Source: UBA4085 sp964556755 (GTDB lineage: Bacteria; Acidobacteriota; Aminicenantia; Aminicenantales; UBA4085). From it: a stretch of 64,000 nucleotides of DNA. The position numbers and the translations under genes were made by a program. Of the stretch, positions 24,220-33,843 are shown one piece after another (position 1 is the stretch's first letter; each line of letters begins with the position of its first letter). The notes under the pieces were generated by a model, which was given only the letters and a program-made list of their open reading frames with translations, was not told where the DNA came from and did no database searches. The stretch spans positions 1 through 64,000 of the forward strand of contig CAZKXI010000004.1 in assembly GCA_964556755.1 (NCBI GenBank), given 5' to 3'.

Positions 24220-26490
24220 TCAGGACAGGACCGTGATCCGGACGGCCGGGCTCTCCTCCGTGCCGCTCCGCGAGCGGGCGCGGGCCCGTATTGTATAGGA
24301 ACCCGGCTTCAGCCGCCAGGCCAGGCTGTAGGGCGGGCCGGCTTCCCCGACCTTCGTCCCGTCGACCCACCATTCGACCGCGTCGGGGCGCAAGCCGTCG
24401 GCCAACGCCGCCCGCAGCCGGATCGTCTGAAACTCCCCCCGCAGCACGGGATCGAGCTTGTAGACGTCGCCGTCGGCGGGGGAGACGATGACCAGCCCCC
24501 GGGCCGGGACCTTGGCTCCCCACCCCGCCGGCCCCCGGCCGCTCCCGGGCTCCCGCTGCTCGTGGGACAGCGGGCAGGTCCTCGCCGGCTCGGTGCCTTC
24601 GGCGAAGACCTCCCGGATCACGCCCGTGCAGCGCGGCCCCGGCCGCAGCCCCGAGACGGGGCAGATCTCGGCCCGGACGATGCCGGGGGGCTCGAGGAAG
24701 GGCCCGGCCGGCCGCGCCGCCGCGGCCAGCTGGAGGATGTCGCGAAAGAGGGGGCCGGCCCCGGTGACGCCCGAGACGCTCCGCATCGGCTTGCCGCTGA
24801 AGTCGCCGGCCCAGACGCCCACGGTCACGGCCGGCGTGTACCCGATCGTCCAGTTGTCGCGATAGTCCTTGGAGGTGCCCGTCTTGGCCGCGGCCGGGAA
24901 GGGCATGTTGAGGGGCGAATAGTATCCGAAGGAAGGGATGCGGGCGTCGTGGTCGGCCAGAATGCTGGTGATGATGAAGGCGGTCGCCCGGCTGAAGACG
25001 CGGCGGCCCGGCGCGGCGGCCGCGGCTTCCCGGATCCGGCCATCCTTGTCGCGGCTGAGCAGGATACGGCGCTCCCCGAGGTAGAGCCCCTCCCGGGCCA
25101 GCGCGGCATAGGCCCGTACGAGCTCGAGCAGGGTGGCTTCGGCGTTGCCGAGGGTTAAGCCGACGCCGTAGAAGCCCGGCGGCTGGCTGAGGCCCGCGAA
25201 GCCGAGCTCGCGCAGCTTGGCGTAGAGCAGGTCCGGCCCCAAGGCCTCCAGGACGGCCACGGCGGGGACGTTGTAGGAGCTGGCCAAGGCGCTGCGCAAG
25301 CGCACCGCGCCATGAAAGGTCTCGTCGTAGTTGTCGGGCGAGAAGGCTCCTCCGGGCGTGGCGAACGGCGTCGGATCGTCCTCCAGGACGGTGGCCGCGG
25401 TCAGTCCGCGCTCCAGCCCCAGGCCGTAGGTGACGGGCTTGAGGGTCGAGCCGGGCTGCCGGGGAGCCAGGGCGCCGTTGACCTGTCCGTCGCGGGCCGC
25501 GTCGAAGAAGTCCCGCGATCCGGCCATGGCCAGGATGTCGCCGCCGGCGTTGTCCAGGACGATGGCCGCCGCGTTGGTCACGCCTTTGGCCTCCAGGCGG
25601 GCCAGGCTGTTGCGGAGGAGGGCCTCGACCTTGGCCTGCAGGCCGGCATCCAGGGTGGTTCGGATCTCGGCCAGACGGGGCCGCTCGTCCCGCGGGATCC
25701 CGGCCAGGATCCAGTCGCAGAAGTGGGGGGCCCGGAAGCGCTCCGCCGCCGGCAGCAGCCCGACCGGCTCGACCAGGGCCCGCTCCAGAGCCGCCCGGTC
25801 GATAGAGCCGAGGCCGTGCATCCGGCGGAGGATGTCCTCCTGGCGGCGCTTGACGCCGGCGAAGTTGCGGTACGGATTGAGCAGCGTGGGGGCCCGCGGC
25901 ACGGCGGCCAGGAAGGCCGACTCCGCCAGGCTGAGGCTCGCGCAGGGCTTGTCGAAGTAGAGGCGCGAGGCGGCCTCGATGCCGAAGGCCTGATTGCCGT
26001 AGGAGATGCGGTTGAGATATTGCAGGAGGATGGCCTCTTTGCTCAGGGTGTGGTCGAGCCGGACCGCCAGCCAGGCCTCCCGGACCTTGGCCGGCAGCGT
26101 CCGCCGGAAGCGCCAGATGTTGCGCACGACCTGCTGGGTGATGGTCGAGGCGCCCGAGACGACCCGGCGCCCGCGCAAGTTTTGGAAGAAGGCCCGGACG
26201 ACGGCGGCGGCGTCGACGCCGGGGTGGCTGAAGAAGGACTTGTCCTCGGAGGCGATGGTGGCCTTCAGGAGAAAGGGCGAGATGTCGGCCAGGCCGACCC
26301 AGCGGCACCGCCCTCCCTCGTCGGACAGAACCTCCCGCAACAGCCCGCCGCCGCGGTCGGTGATCCGCAGCGACACCACCGGCCCCGGGTCGAGGCGCCG
26401 CTTCGGGATCGGCCAGTAGAGCGATCCGACGGCCGCCAGGACCAAGGCCAGGGCCCCGGCGGCCGCGATCCAACGCCGCCGGCGCCTCAC
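24220..26490 (-). CDS. pbpC: Penicillin-binding protein 1C
   Basis: A class A PBP of about 756 residues anchored by one N-terminal helix (WIAAAGALALVLAAVGSLYW). The glycosyltransferase GT51 domain (about 50-230) has the catalytic Glu in SEDKSFFSHPGVD and STITQQVVRN. The transpeptidase domain (about 290-560) has SxxK in GSTLKP, SYN in ASSYNVPA and KTGTSKDYRDNW. A C-terminal BiPBP_C domain (about 670-756) is typical of PbpC. GTG at 26490 overlaps the A2M stop by 4 bp (GTGA), so the two are translationally coupled, the arrangement known for E. coli yfhM-pbpC, where the pair is proposed to trap invading proteases and repair the wall. Confidence 0.95.
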   Translation of the reverse strand: MRRRRRWIAAAGALALVLAAVGSLYWPIPKRRLDPGPVVSLRITDRGGGLLREVLSDEGGRCRWVGLADISPFLLKATIASEDKSFFSHPGVDAAAVVRAFFQNLRGRRVVSGASTITQQVVRNIWRFRRTLPAKVREAWLAVRLDHTLSKEAILLQYLNRISYGNQAFGIEAASRLYFDKPCASLSLAESAFLAAVPRAPTLLNPYRNFAGVKRRQEDILRRMHGLGSIDRAALERALVEPVGLLPAAERFRAPHFCDWILAGIPRDERPRLAEIRTTLDAGLQAKVEALLRNSLARLEAKGVTNAAAIVLDNAGGDILAMAGSRDFFDAARDGQVNGALAPRQPGSTLKPVTYGLGLERGLTAATVLEDDPTPFATPGGAFSPDNYDETFHGAVRLRSALASSYNVPAVAVLEALGPDLLYAKLRELGFAGLSQPPGFYGVGLTLGNAEATLLELVRAYAALAREGLYLGERRILLSRDKDGRIREAAAAAPGRRVFSRATAFIITSILADHDARIPSFGYYSPLNMPFPAAAKTGTSKDYRDNWTIGYTPAVTVGVWAGDFSGKPMRSVSGVTGAGPLFRDILQLAAAARPAGPFLEPPGIVRAEICPVSGLRPGPRCTGVIREVFAEGTEPARTCPLSHEQREPGSGRGPAGWGAKVPARGLVIVSPADGDVYKLDPVLRGEFQTIRLRAALADGLRPDAVEWWVDGTKVGEAGPPYSLAWRLKPGSYTIRARARSRSGTEESPAVRITVLS

Positions 26491-29400
26491 TTCACGATCT
26501 TGACCGTCAGCTCGCCGCTGCGGCCGAACGTCTCCGGGGCGTACATCCACTCAGCCTTGCTCCCGGGCAGGGCGAAGGTGCCGGGCGTCAAGGCCCGGGC
26601 CAGGTAGCGGTGCTTATGGACGCCGACCGGCAGCGAGTCGGCGAACAGCAGGACCCGGTCGTCCCGCATCTCGACGTGGTTGAAGCCCCACCAGCGCCAC
26701 CAGCCGCCTTCTCCATCGGCCTCGGCCAGAGCGGCCAGCAGGCCGGACTTCTCCTCGCTCTCGGTCTCGAAGGTCGGATTGACGGCCTCGAAGCCGGCTG
26801 GCAGGGGGTCGTCGACCACGACGAAGAGGCTCTCCTTGGGGGCCAGGACCTCCAGGGTGACCAGGACAAGCTGGCCGGCCTTGATGTCGGCCATGGGCTT
26901 GCCGTCGAGCCCGCTCAGGGTCTTGTAGACGGCCAGGCCCTCGTCCCGCGCCTCCAGGGGACGGCGCGGCGCATAGGTCAGGCGCAGCCCGTAGTGGAGC
27001 GTGCCGGGGCCGGTCTTGTCGATCTTGACCGGCAGGCCTTGTCCCGGCTTGACGCCGGCCAGGCTTTGCGAGGCCGCGGCCGTCTTCTGCAGGGATTGGA
27101 ACGTCTCCTTGAGGATGGTCTGGCCGGCGAAGGCGATCTCGGCCCGGAAGCTCGGCTTCTCGCTCTCGTAAGCGCGATAGTACTCGTTCAGGGCCTGGAA
27201 GACGAAGTAGTTCTCCTGCGTGGAGGACCACCGTCCGGATCTGCGCTGGGCCACCAGCCAGCGGGCGATGGACGCGGACAGCGGGTGCCGGCGCCCGGTC
27301 TCCAGAAGAGTCTGCAGGACTTGGGCGGTGGTGCGGGCGTTGGAAGAGTAGATCCAGGACAGGTCGGAAGCCGGGCTCTCCTCGAAGTGAGCCTGCTGGG
27401 CCTCGACCTTGATCAGGTTGAGCATCTCCTGCAGGATCGTGTCGCGGGATGCGGCCGGGCCGCCGCCGGCGTGGATGGCCTTGGCCAGGAGGCTGCGGCC
27501 GAAGAGGGACATCTGGCCGCGGGCCTGGAAGAGGATCTCGGCCGAGGCCGGCTGGTACTTCTTGAGCAGGGCCAGGTCATAGAGGGCGAAGGCCTGGGTC
27601 GTCAGCCAGGCGTCCTTGCCGTAAGGATAGGGCGAGTCCTGCGGCTTGGCCGACAGCATCTGCCGCAAGTACCCGGCGGCCTGGCTCAGCCGATCGTCGT
27701 TGATATCGTACCCGGCTTGGCCGGCCTTGATCTGGGCGAAGACGGCGTAGACGGTGGCGTAGGGCGACTCGCGGACGGAATCGGGCCATAGGGCGTAGCC
27801 TCCGTTCTCCTTCTGGCAGGAGTCCATATCCTTGAGGATGCCCTTGACCCTCTTTTCGACGTCCTTGGCGTCGAGCCGGCTGAGGCCGAAGTCCTCGATC
27901 AGCCGGGGCGCCACCAGGTAGGGCAGGATGGACGAGACCTTCTGCTCCAGGCAGAGGTACGGGTAGGTGGTCAGGTAGTCGAGGCTGCCCTTCAGGCCGG
28001 TCAGGGCCGAGGCGGCCGCGCTGACCTCAAGCTTGGTCGAGTCCGGATGGAGGGTGTCGGGCAGGTTGATCTTCTCCTCCACGGGTCCGGTCGCCTCGCC
28101 GAACGTGGCCACGGTCTCCGTGCCGCGGGTCGTCTGGACAGGGAAGCCCATCTCCAGGCCGTCGGAGTCCGGGCCCATCTTGGCCCGAACGGCCAGGCGG
28201 GCTCGGCCTTCCGTCTCGGCCAGGAAGGAGAAGAGGACCTCGCGGCTCTCGCCGGCGGCCAGATCGAAGGTCTGGCCGGGCTTGTCCTTGAGGGTCAGGC
28301 CTTGGGCTTCCAAGCTGAGGGCCACGGACCCCTTGCGGCCGGAGTAGTTGTTGATGACGACGCCCGCCTGGAAGGCGTCGCCCACCCGGGCGAAGCGCGG
28401 CGTCGAAGGCAGGAGCAGAAGCGGCTTGCTGACCTTGAACGAGGCGTCCTGGCGCCCGAAGGAGGAGTCCTTCGTCTGAGCCACGACCATGATCCGGAAC
28501 GTGGTCAGGTTGTCGGGCAGGCTGAACTCGAAGGAGGCCGTGCCGTCGGCCGCGGTCAGCAGGGAAGGATTCCAGTAGGCGGTGGTCTTGAAGTCGCCCC
28601 GCAGCTCGACTTCGGACAGGCCGGACGCCGCGGAGGCGGCTTCGTCGCCGCCGCCGCCGGCGTTCTCGCCCTTGTCCCCGTAGTGCCGCTGGCCGACGAC
28701 GTGGATGCGCGAGTCCGCCGTCTGCACCGACAGGGACTTCTCGCCGTAGTACCAGGAGAACGGATCGGGCGTCTGGTAGCCGATCAGGTTGAGCACGCCC
28801 ACGTCCACGACGGCCACGGTCAGCGAAGCCGGCGCGCCGGCGGCGGCCGCGTCCTTGACCTTCAGGCTGACCTTGACCTTGTCGCGGGGCTTGTAGGCCG
28901 GCTTGTCGGTGGCCACCTCGACCGCCAGCCTCTTGCCGGAGGGGTCGACGCTGAGGGCGGCGTAGCCGATCTTGAACTGCGGCTTGCCGACATCCTCGTC
29001 CTGGGTCACGGCCGCGCCGGCCGTCCGGCCCTGGATGAGCAGGACCGAGACGAAGACGTTGGGCACGTGCTCGGCCGTGATGGGGATGTCGACCGGGACG
29101 GCGCTGCCGGCGACATCCACGACCCGGGCCTCGATGATGGACTCGCGCTCGACGGTGATCAGGGCCTTGGCCTTCTCGTAGGGCGACTTGATCAGGATGC
29201 GGGCGGTCTGGCCGGGCTTGTAGGCCTTGGCGTCGGGCACCAGCTCCAGGGCGTCGTCGTCCTGGCGCTCCCAGGCCACGTAGTCCGATCCGGTGACGTA
29301 GACGTAGGTCGAGGTGACGATGCGGTTCTTGCGTCCGTCCTGGCCTTCAGCCGTCAGGACGTAGAGGCCGGCCTTGTCGACCGCGAAGTCGACCGCGGCG

Positions 29401-32162
29401 GGCTCCTTGCCGGTGCGGACCGGCTTGGCCGAGACTTCGGTGTCGGTCTTCTCGGAGACCCATTCGTACCGGCCGCCGACGCCCGCTTTGCGGGCCGAGC
29501 GCCACTCCCGCCGCAGCAGCTTGACGGTCAGCTTCTTGTCGGGGGCCAGGGCGCCGTCGGGCAGGGCGGTGATGACCTCGGCCGCCAGACTCTCGCCTTT
29601 CTTGAGGAAGGACGAGCGCGGCTTGAGGCCGATGTAGTATTCGCCGCGGTGGACCAGGGTCTGGATGCGGTTGGAGATGGCCTTGCGGCTGGCCCCCGTG
29701 ACGGTGGCTTCCAGGGCGGCCATGACCGAGGAGGTCTCCTTCTCGGCCACTAGCGGAGCCGAAACGGCCAGCTTGCCGTCGTAGTCCAAGCCCTTGGAGC
29801 CGGAGGCCAGAAGGCGGCTGTTCTCGGAGTAGTCGGATTCCCAGAGGTCGATGTCCGAGCCGAAGATGTAGCCCTTGTGGCCCGGGGGATCGTAGGAGGT
29901 CGGATTCAGCCGCAGGGTCCATTCCGCTTTCTGGTTGGCCATGGCGCCGCCGTAGAGGTAGCTCCCGCGAATCTCGGCCTGGAACGGCTCGCCGAAGACG
30001 AAGGACTCCTTGGCGGCCCGCAGGTGGACCTCGAACTCGGCCGGACGGAAGGCTTCCACCCGGAAGCTGCCGCTGAACGTCTCGGTCTTGCCTCCGGGCG
30101 ATGCGGGCGGGATCGAGACCTTGACGCTGTAATAGCCCAGGGCCGCGTCGGCCTTGGTCTCCAGGTCCAGGGCGAAGGACCCGTACTCGTCCAGGGCGGC
30201 CCGGCCCTTGTGGACCGAAGCGTCGAAGGGATCGCTGACCGCCACGTCGACGGCCTTGAAGGAGGGCAGCGTCCAGCGGCCCTTGTCCCGGGTCCGCAGG
30301 AGCCCCTTGAGGTGAATCGCCTCGCCGGCCCGGTAGATGCCGCGCTCGGAGAAGACATAGCCGCGGAGGCTTTCAGGCTCGGGGGACCAGTCGTAGTCGA
30401 TGCCGAAGCGGTAGGGCTCGATCCCCGTGCCCCACTCGGAGCAGAGGAAAGCCGTGTCGGCGCCCTTGCGGGCGAAGATCCACTGCTCGGGCTTGGACCA
30501 CTCGTCCTCGGCCTTCAGCCCCAGGGCCTTCCAGCCGGGGGCCTTGGCCAGGCCGTCGTCGCCGGTGCGGCCGCGCCAGCGGACGAGGTTCTTGCCGTCC
30601 CGGATCTCGACCTCGGCTCCGGCCACCGGCAGGCCGTCCTTGAGGCCGGTGACCCAGACGAGGTTGTCATCGGGCGCGAACTTGCCGGTCACCGCCAGAT
30701 CGGTGACCTGGATCATGGCCTTGGGATAGCGGTCCCAGGCCTCCTCGGCGAACGTGTCGAGCTGGAGGAAGACCAGGCCGCGCCCGGCCTCGAGAAGGCC
30801 GCCCAGCGCCACCGGGACGAGCTGGCGCTGGTTGCGGGGCAGGGCCAGGCTCTTGACCTCGTCCAGGCCGAAGAAGCCCGGCCGGGGCTGGAGCAGATTG
30901 TTGCCCCAGAAGACCTTGTCGTTCTTCAGCAGCGGGATGACCTCGTCGCGGGACAGCGAGGCGGCCATGACCCGGAACTTGTCGGCGTTGACGGCCGAGA
31001 CCGGGTAGATCGGGTCGAGGTAGGCTTCCAGAACCCCTTGGCCCGTGGTCATATCCACCGACCGGCGGTAGGGGCCGGTCTTGAACTGGGCCGTCTCCTC
31101 CTTGCCCAGAGCGTTGCCGAAGTCGTCCTTCAGGCCGGCCGGGATGCGGACCTTGTAGGCGGTATCGGGGGCCAGGGGCAGCGACAGCCAGATGTCGTCG
31201 TTGCCATGCTCCCACTCCTGGTAGTACTCGGGGATCTTGACCTCGGGCTCGAAGACGACGGACTTGACGAAGTCCTTGTAGGGGACCCGGTTGCTGAAAT
31301 GGAAGACGATCTGATGGCCGGGGGGCAGCGGGTCCTCCGCTTCAAAGCCCTCGAAGGTGAAGGCGTTGAAGGTGGAGAACGTCAGAGCCGCCGGCTTCTC
31401 CAGCCCCAGCGGACCTTCGCGGCCGGGAAGGCCGGGCTTGATCTCGACCGAGTATTCGAACTCGGGGCGGAGCTTCTCGCGGGGCACCAGCTGGAGGACC
31501 CGCTCGGGCCGGCCGTCCAGGCCGAGCTCCCCGAGCTTGTCCGCGGGGGGGGCCTGCAGACTGAAGCCGGGCTTGTGGTCGCGGCCTTCCGGGCCGACGC
31601 CGGCGAAGGACAGATAGGATTCGGCTTTGGCCCGGTCGACGCCCTGGCTGAAGACCAGGAAGACGGGCTGTTCCAGTCGGACTTGGGTCGCTTGGTGCTC
31701 CGGAACGGAGCTGACCAGGTAGGGGCGCTGGGTTTGGAAGGAGAAGGCGACGTCTTTCTTCAGCTCGTATCCGTCCTGGGATCGAAGGCCCGCCGGGACG
31801 GTCACCTTGATCTCGCTGCCCAGGGGGAAGCCGTCCTTGGGCGTGAAGGCCAGGGCCTTGGTTCCCATCCAGCGGTACTTGCCCGCGAAGGACGGCTCGA
31901 TCTTCAGGAGAGACGCGTTGTCCTCGATGGGCAGGGGTTCGAGAGGGGCCATGATGTGGTCGAAGATGACGACGATCTGGTCGGCCTCGTTGGCCCCGGC
32001 CAGGGGGCCGTTGGGGCTGGTGTGGACCACGGCCAGCTCGCCCTTGGCTTCTCCGGACGGGGGGGCCGGTCGGCCGACCGGCTTGGCCTTGCAGGCCGGG
32101 AGGATGGCCAGGGACGCGGCGACGAGGGCGACAAGAACGGCCAGGGCGAGCTTCTTGGACAT
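26487..32162 (-). CDS. Bacterial alpha-2-macroglobulin lipoprotein
   Basis: A 1891-residue protease-trapping lipoprotein. The lipobox ILPAC gives lipidated Cys24; residue +2 is Lys rather than Asp, so outer-membrane sorting is expected by the E. coli rule. Successive MG-type beta domains follow, including a clear MG/bait region around 1100-1200 (FEFSLPDNLTTFRIMVVA), and the TED domain with thioester motif CLEQ at Cys1404-Gln1407 (27942-27953). The methionine-rich or protease-bait segment is probably the Gly/Glu-rich loop near KGENAGGGGDEAAS. Coupled to pbpC, which follows by 4-bp overlap. ATG at 32162 has AAGGAGAGAGGAG upstream. Family assignment is firm; the role in protease defence comes from the family. 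Confidence 0.96.
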   Translation of the reverse strand: MSKKLALAVLVALVAASLAILPACKAKPVGRPAPPSGEAKGELAVVHTSPNGPLAGANEADQIVVIFDHIMAPLEPLPIEDNASLLKIEPSFAGKYRWMGTKALAFTPKDGFPLGSEIKVTVPAGLRSQDGYELKKDVAFSFQTQRPYLVSSVPEHQATQVRLEQPVFLVFSQGVDRAKAESYLSFAGVGPEGRDHKPGFSLQAPPADKLGELGLDGRPERVLQLVPREKLRPEFEYSVEIKPGLPGREGPLGLEKPAALTFSTFNAFTFEGFEAEDPLPPGHQIVFHFSNRVPYKDFVKSVVFEPEVKIPEYYQEWEHGNDDIWLSLPLAPDTAYKVRIPAGLKDDFGNALGKEETAQFKTGPYRRSVDMTTGQGVLEAYLDPIYPVSAVNADKFRVMAASLSRDEVIPLLKNDKVFWGNNLLQPRPGFFGLDEVKSLALPRNQRQLVPVALGGLLEAGRGLVFLQLDTFAEEAWDRYPKAMIQVTDLAVTGKFAPDDNLVWVTGLKDGLPVAGAEVEIRDGKNLVRWRGRTGDDGLAKAPGWKALGLKAEDEWSKPEQWIFARKGADTAFLCSEWGTGIEPYRFGIDYDWSPEPESLRGYVFSERGIYRAGEAIHLKGLLRTRDKGRWTLPSFKAVDVAVSDPFDASVHKGRAALDEYGSFALDLETKADAALGYYSVKVSIPPASPGGKTETFSGSFRVEAFRPAEFEVHLRAAKESFVFGEPFQAEIRGSYLYGGAMANQKAEWTLRLNPTSYDPPGHKGYIFGSDIDLWESDYSENSRLLASGSKGLDYDGKLAVSAPLVAEKETSSVMAALEATVTGASRKAISNRIQTLVHRGEYYIGLKPRSSFLKKGESLAAEVITALPDGALAPDKKLTVKLLRREWRSARKAGVGGRYEWVSEKTDTEVSAKPVRTGKEPAAVDFAVDKAGLYVLTAEGQDGRKNRIVTSTYVYVTGSDYVAWERQDDDALELVPDAKAYKPGQTARILIKSPYEKAKALITVERESIIEARVVDVAGSAVPVDIPITAEHVPNVFVSVLLIQGRTAGAAVTQDEDVGKPQFKIGYAALSVDPSGKRLAVEVATDKPAYKPRDKVKVSLKVKDAAAAGAPASLTVAVVDVGVLNLIGYQTPDPFSWYYGEKSLSVQTADSRIHVVGQRHYGDKGENAGGGGDEAASAASGLSEVELRGDFKTTAYWNPSLLTAADGTASFEFSLPDNLTTFRIMVVAQTKDSSFGRQDASFKVSKPLLLLPSTPRFARVGDAFQAGVVINNYSGRKGSVALSLEAQGLTLKDKPGQTFDLAAGESREVLFSFLAETEGRARLAVRAKMGPDSDGLEMGFPVQTTRGTETVATFGEATGPVEEKINLPDTLHPDSTKLEVSAAASALTGLKGSLDYLTTYPYLCLEQKVSSILPYLVAPRLIEDFGLSRLDAKDVEKRVKGILKDMDSCQKENGGYALWPDSVRESPYATVYAVFAQIKAGQAGYDINDDRLSQAAGYLRQMLSAKPQDSPYPYGKDAWLTTQAFALYDLALLKKYQPASAEILFQARGQMSLFGRSLLAKAIHAGGGPAASRDTILQEMLNLIKVEAQQAHFEESPASDLSWIYSSNARTTAQVLQTLLETGRRHPLSASIARWLVAQRRSGRWSSTQENYFVFQALNEYYRAYESEKPSFRAEIAFAGQTILKETFQSLQKTAAASQSLAGVKPGQGLPVKIDKTGPGTLHYGLRLTYAPRRPLEARDEGLAVYKTLSGLDGKPMADIKAGQLVLVTLEVLAPKESLFVVVDDPLPAGFEAVNPTFETESEEKSGLLAALAEADGEGGWWRWWGFNHVEMRDDRVLLFADSLPVGVHKHRYLARALTPGTFALPGSKAEWMYAPETFGRSGELTVKIVK

Positions 32163-32195
32163 GGAGGCTCCTCTCTCCTTGCGCGAGATGGAGTT

Positions 32196-32224
32196 ATGCT
32201 ACAAGAAAAGCGGGGGGGAGACAA
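32196..32224 (-). promoter_or_regulatory. Weak candidate promoter of the A2M-pbpC-ridA unit
   Basis: Minus strand TTGTCT (32224-32219), 17-bp spacer, TAGCAT (32201-32196). Both boxes match consensus at four of six positions. It follows directly after the pepD hairpin. Confidence 0.35.
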
Positions 32225-32228
32225 GAAC

Positions 32229-32261
32229 GGGCCCCGCCCTCCTCGGGGGAGAGCGGGGCCC
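32229..32261 (-). terminator. Hairpin between pepD and the A2M gene
   Basis: Perfect 9-bp arms GGGCCCCGC / GCGGGGCCC with additional inner pairing, 17 nt after the pepD stop. On the minus strand the next bases are GTTCTTGTC, a weak T-rich tail. Confidence 0.55.
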
Positions 32262-32278
32262 AATGGGGCTTCGGTGGA

Positions 32279-33736
32279 TCAGCCGGCCAAAGCTTTAAGG
32301 GCGGCGACCGTCAGGGTCCAGAAGCGCTCGACCGAGGCCGCTTCGACCCGCTCGTCGGGGGAGTGGGGATTCTGCAGGTTGGGCCCGAAGGAAATCATGT
32401 CCATGCCGGCGAACTTCTCGCCGATGATCCCGCACTCCAGCCCGGCGTGAATGGCGCCGACGATCGGCTCCGTCCCGAAGGCACCCTTGTAGATGCCCTT
32501 CATGGTGGCCAGCAGGGGAGAGGCCATGTTCGGGGTCCAGGCCGGATAGCCCTCGGGCTGCTTGATGCGGGCGCCGGTCAGGTCGGCCAGGGCCTTGAGA
32601 GCCTGGCGCGTCCCTTCCAGGGCCGATGCGGCCGAGCTGCGGCTGGAGCAGAGGACGGTAGCCTTGTCCTTGAGCGTGCGCAGGATGGCCAGGTTGGTCG
32701 AGGTCTCGACCAGGCCTTTGAGCTCGGCGTGCATGCCCAGGACGCCGTGCGGGCAGGCCAGCAGGAAGTCGAGCAGGGCTTTCTGCGCTTTGGGCGTCAG
32801 GGGCAGGAGCTTCGCCGGAGGCTCGCAGGGCTCGAGGGCGAACTGGAGGCCGGGCTCGACGGCCTTGAATTCGGACTTGATCTTGTCGCATGCCGCTTGG
32901 ACGAAGATCGAGAACGCCTTGACCTTGGCCGGCTCGAGCAGGAACTCGGCGATGGCCTCACGCGGGATGGCGTTGTGCTTGCTGCCGCCCTCCATCTTGA
33001 GCAGGGCCAGGGGGAACTTGGCCGCCGCTTGACCCATGACCCTGGCCAGGAGCTTGATGGCGTTGCCGCGGCCCTCATGGATGTTGACGCCGGAATGGCC
33101 GCCGCGCAGGCCGCTGATCTTCAGCCGGAAGCCGGATTTGGCCTTCATCGCCCGGCGGGCTAGGGGGATAGAGAAGTCCGAGTCGGCTCCGCCGGCGCAG
33201 CCGATGGTGAAGGTGCCTTCCTCCTCGCTGTCCAGGTTGAGCAGGTAGCGGCCCTGCAGGGCCGTCGGCTCGATGGTCCGGGCGCCGTCCAAGCCGGTCT
33301 CCTCGGAGACGGTGAACAGAAGCTCCAGGGGGCCGTGGACCAGGTCCGTCGCCTCGATGGCCGCCAGGCCCGCCGCCACACCGATGCCGTTGTCGGCCCC
33401 GAGGGTCGTGCCCACGGCCTGGACCCAGCCGTCCTTCAGGACGGGCACGATGGGATCCTTGAGGAAGTCGTGCTTCACGTCGGAGTTCTTCTCGTTGACC
33501 ATGTCCAGGTGGCCCTGGAGGACGACGCCGACCGCCTTTTCCTTGCCGGGTGTGGCGGGCTTGCGGATGACGACGTTTCCGGTCTTGTCCTTCTTCCAGG
33601 CCAAGCCCAGCTTCTTGGCCTGGGCGATGACGTACTCGCCGACGGCCTTCTCGTTGCCGGATCCGTGCGGGATCCTGCAGATCGCCTCGAAGTGCTTCCA
33701 CAGGGCGGACGGCTTCAGGCCGGAAATCTCGGACAT
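32279..33736 (-). CDS. pepD: Aminoacyl-histidine dipeptidase (M20C)
   Basis: A 485-residue cytoplasmic di-zinc dipeptidase (PepD/peptidase D type, broad specificity including carnosine-like Xaa-His). Metal and catalytic motifs: VLQGHLDMV (His, Asp), TLGADNGIG (bridging Asp), SEETGLDGA (Glu pair), NLDSEEEG (Asp) and HAGLECG (His). The lid/dimerisation domain is inserted at about 200-330 (GGHSGVNIHEGRGNAI). ATG at 33736 is chosen because AAGGAGG lies 6 nt upstream; an in-frame upstream extension to 33820 lacks such a signal. It fits the peptide-degrading theme of the window. Confidence 0.95.
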   Translation of the reverse strand: MSEISGLKPSALWKHFEAICRIPHGSGNEKAVGEYVIAQAKKLGLAWKKDKTGNVVIRKPATPGKEKAVGVVLQGHLDMVNEKNSDVKHDFLKDPIVPVLKDGWVQAVGTTLGADNGIGVAAGLAAIEATDLVHGPLELLFTVSEETGLDGARTIEPTALQGRYLLNLDSEEEGTFTIGCAGGADSDFSIPLARRAMKAKSGFRLKISGLRGGHSGVNIHEGRGNAIKLLARVMGQAAAKFPLALLKMEGGSKHNAIPREAIAEFLLEPAKVKAFSIFVQAACDKIKSEFKAVEPGLQFALEPCEPPAKLLPLTPKAQKALLDFLLACPHGVLGMHAELKGLVETSTNLAILRTLKDKATVLCSSRSSAASALEGTRQALKALADLTGARIKQPEGYPAWTPNMASPLLATMKGIYKGAFGTEPIVGAIHAGLECGIIGEKFAGMDMISFGPNLQNPHSPDERVEAASVERFWTLTVAALKALAG

Positions 33737-33843
33737 GGGGGACCTCCTTGAGGGCTTCGGGACCGTTCCCGTCGGGAAAACCGATGATGCCACAATTCGT
33801 TTGCTTTTTCCAGCCTTCACGGCGATGATGGGCGCCTGCGACG

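Noticed and set aside
23363..26473. 1036-codon minus-strand open frame overlapping pbpC and the membrane-protein gene
   Set aside because: Shadow frame produced by high GC at third positions; repetitive Arg/Gly/Pro/Ala composition, no domain, and fully covered by real pbpC and ridA in other frames.
29877..32450. 857-codon plus-strand open frame opposite the A2M gene
   Set aside because: No ribosome binding site or domain; complementary to conserved A2M codons.
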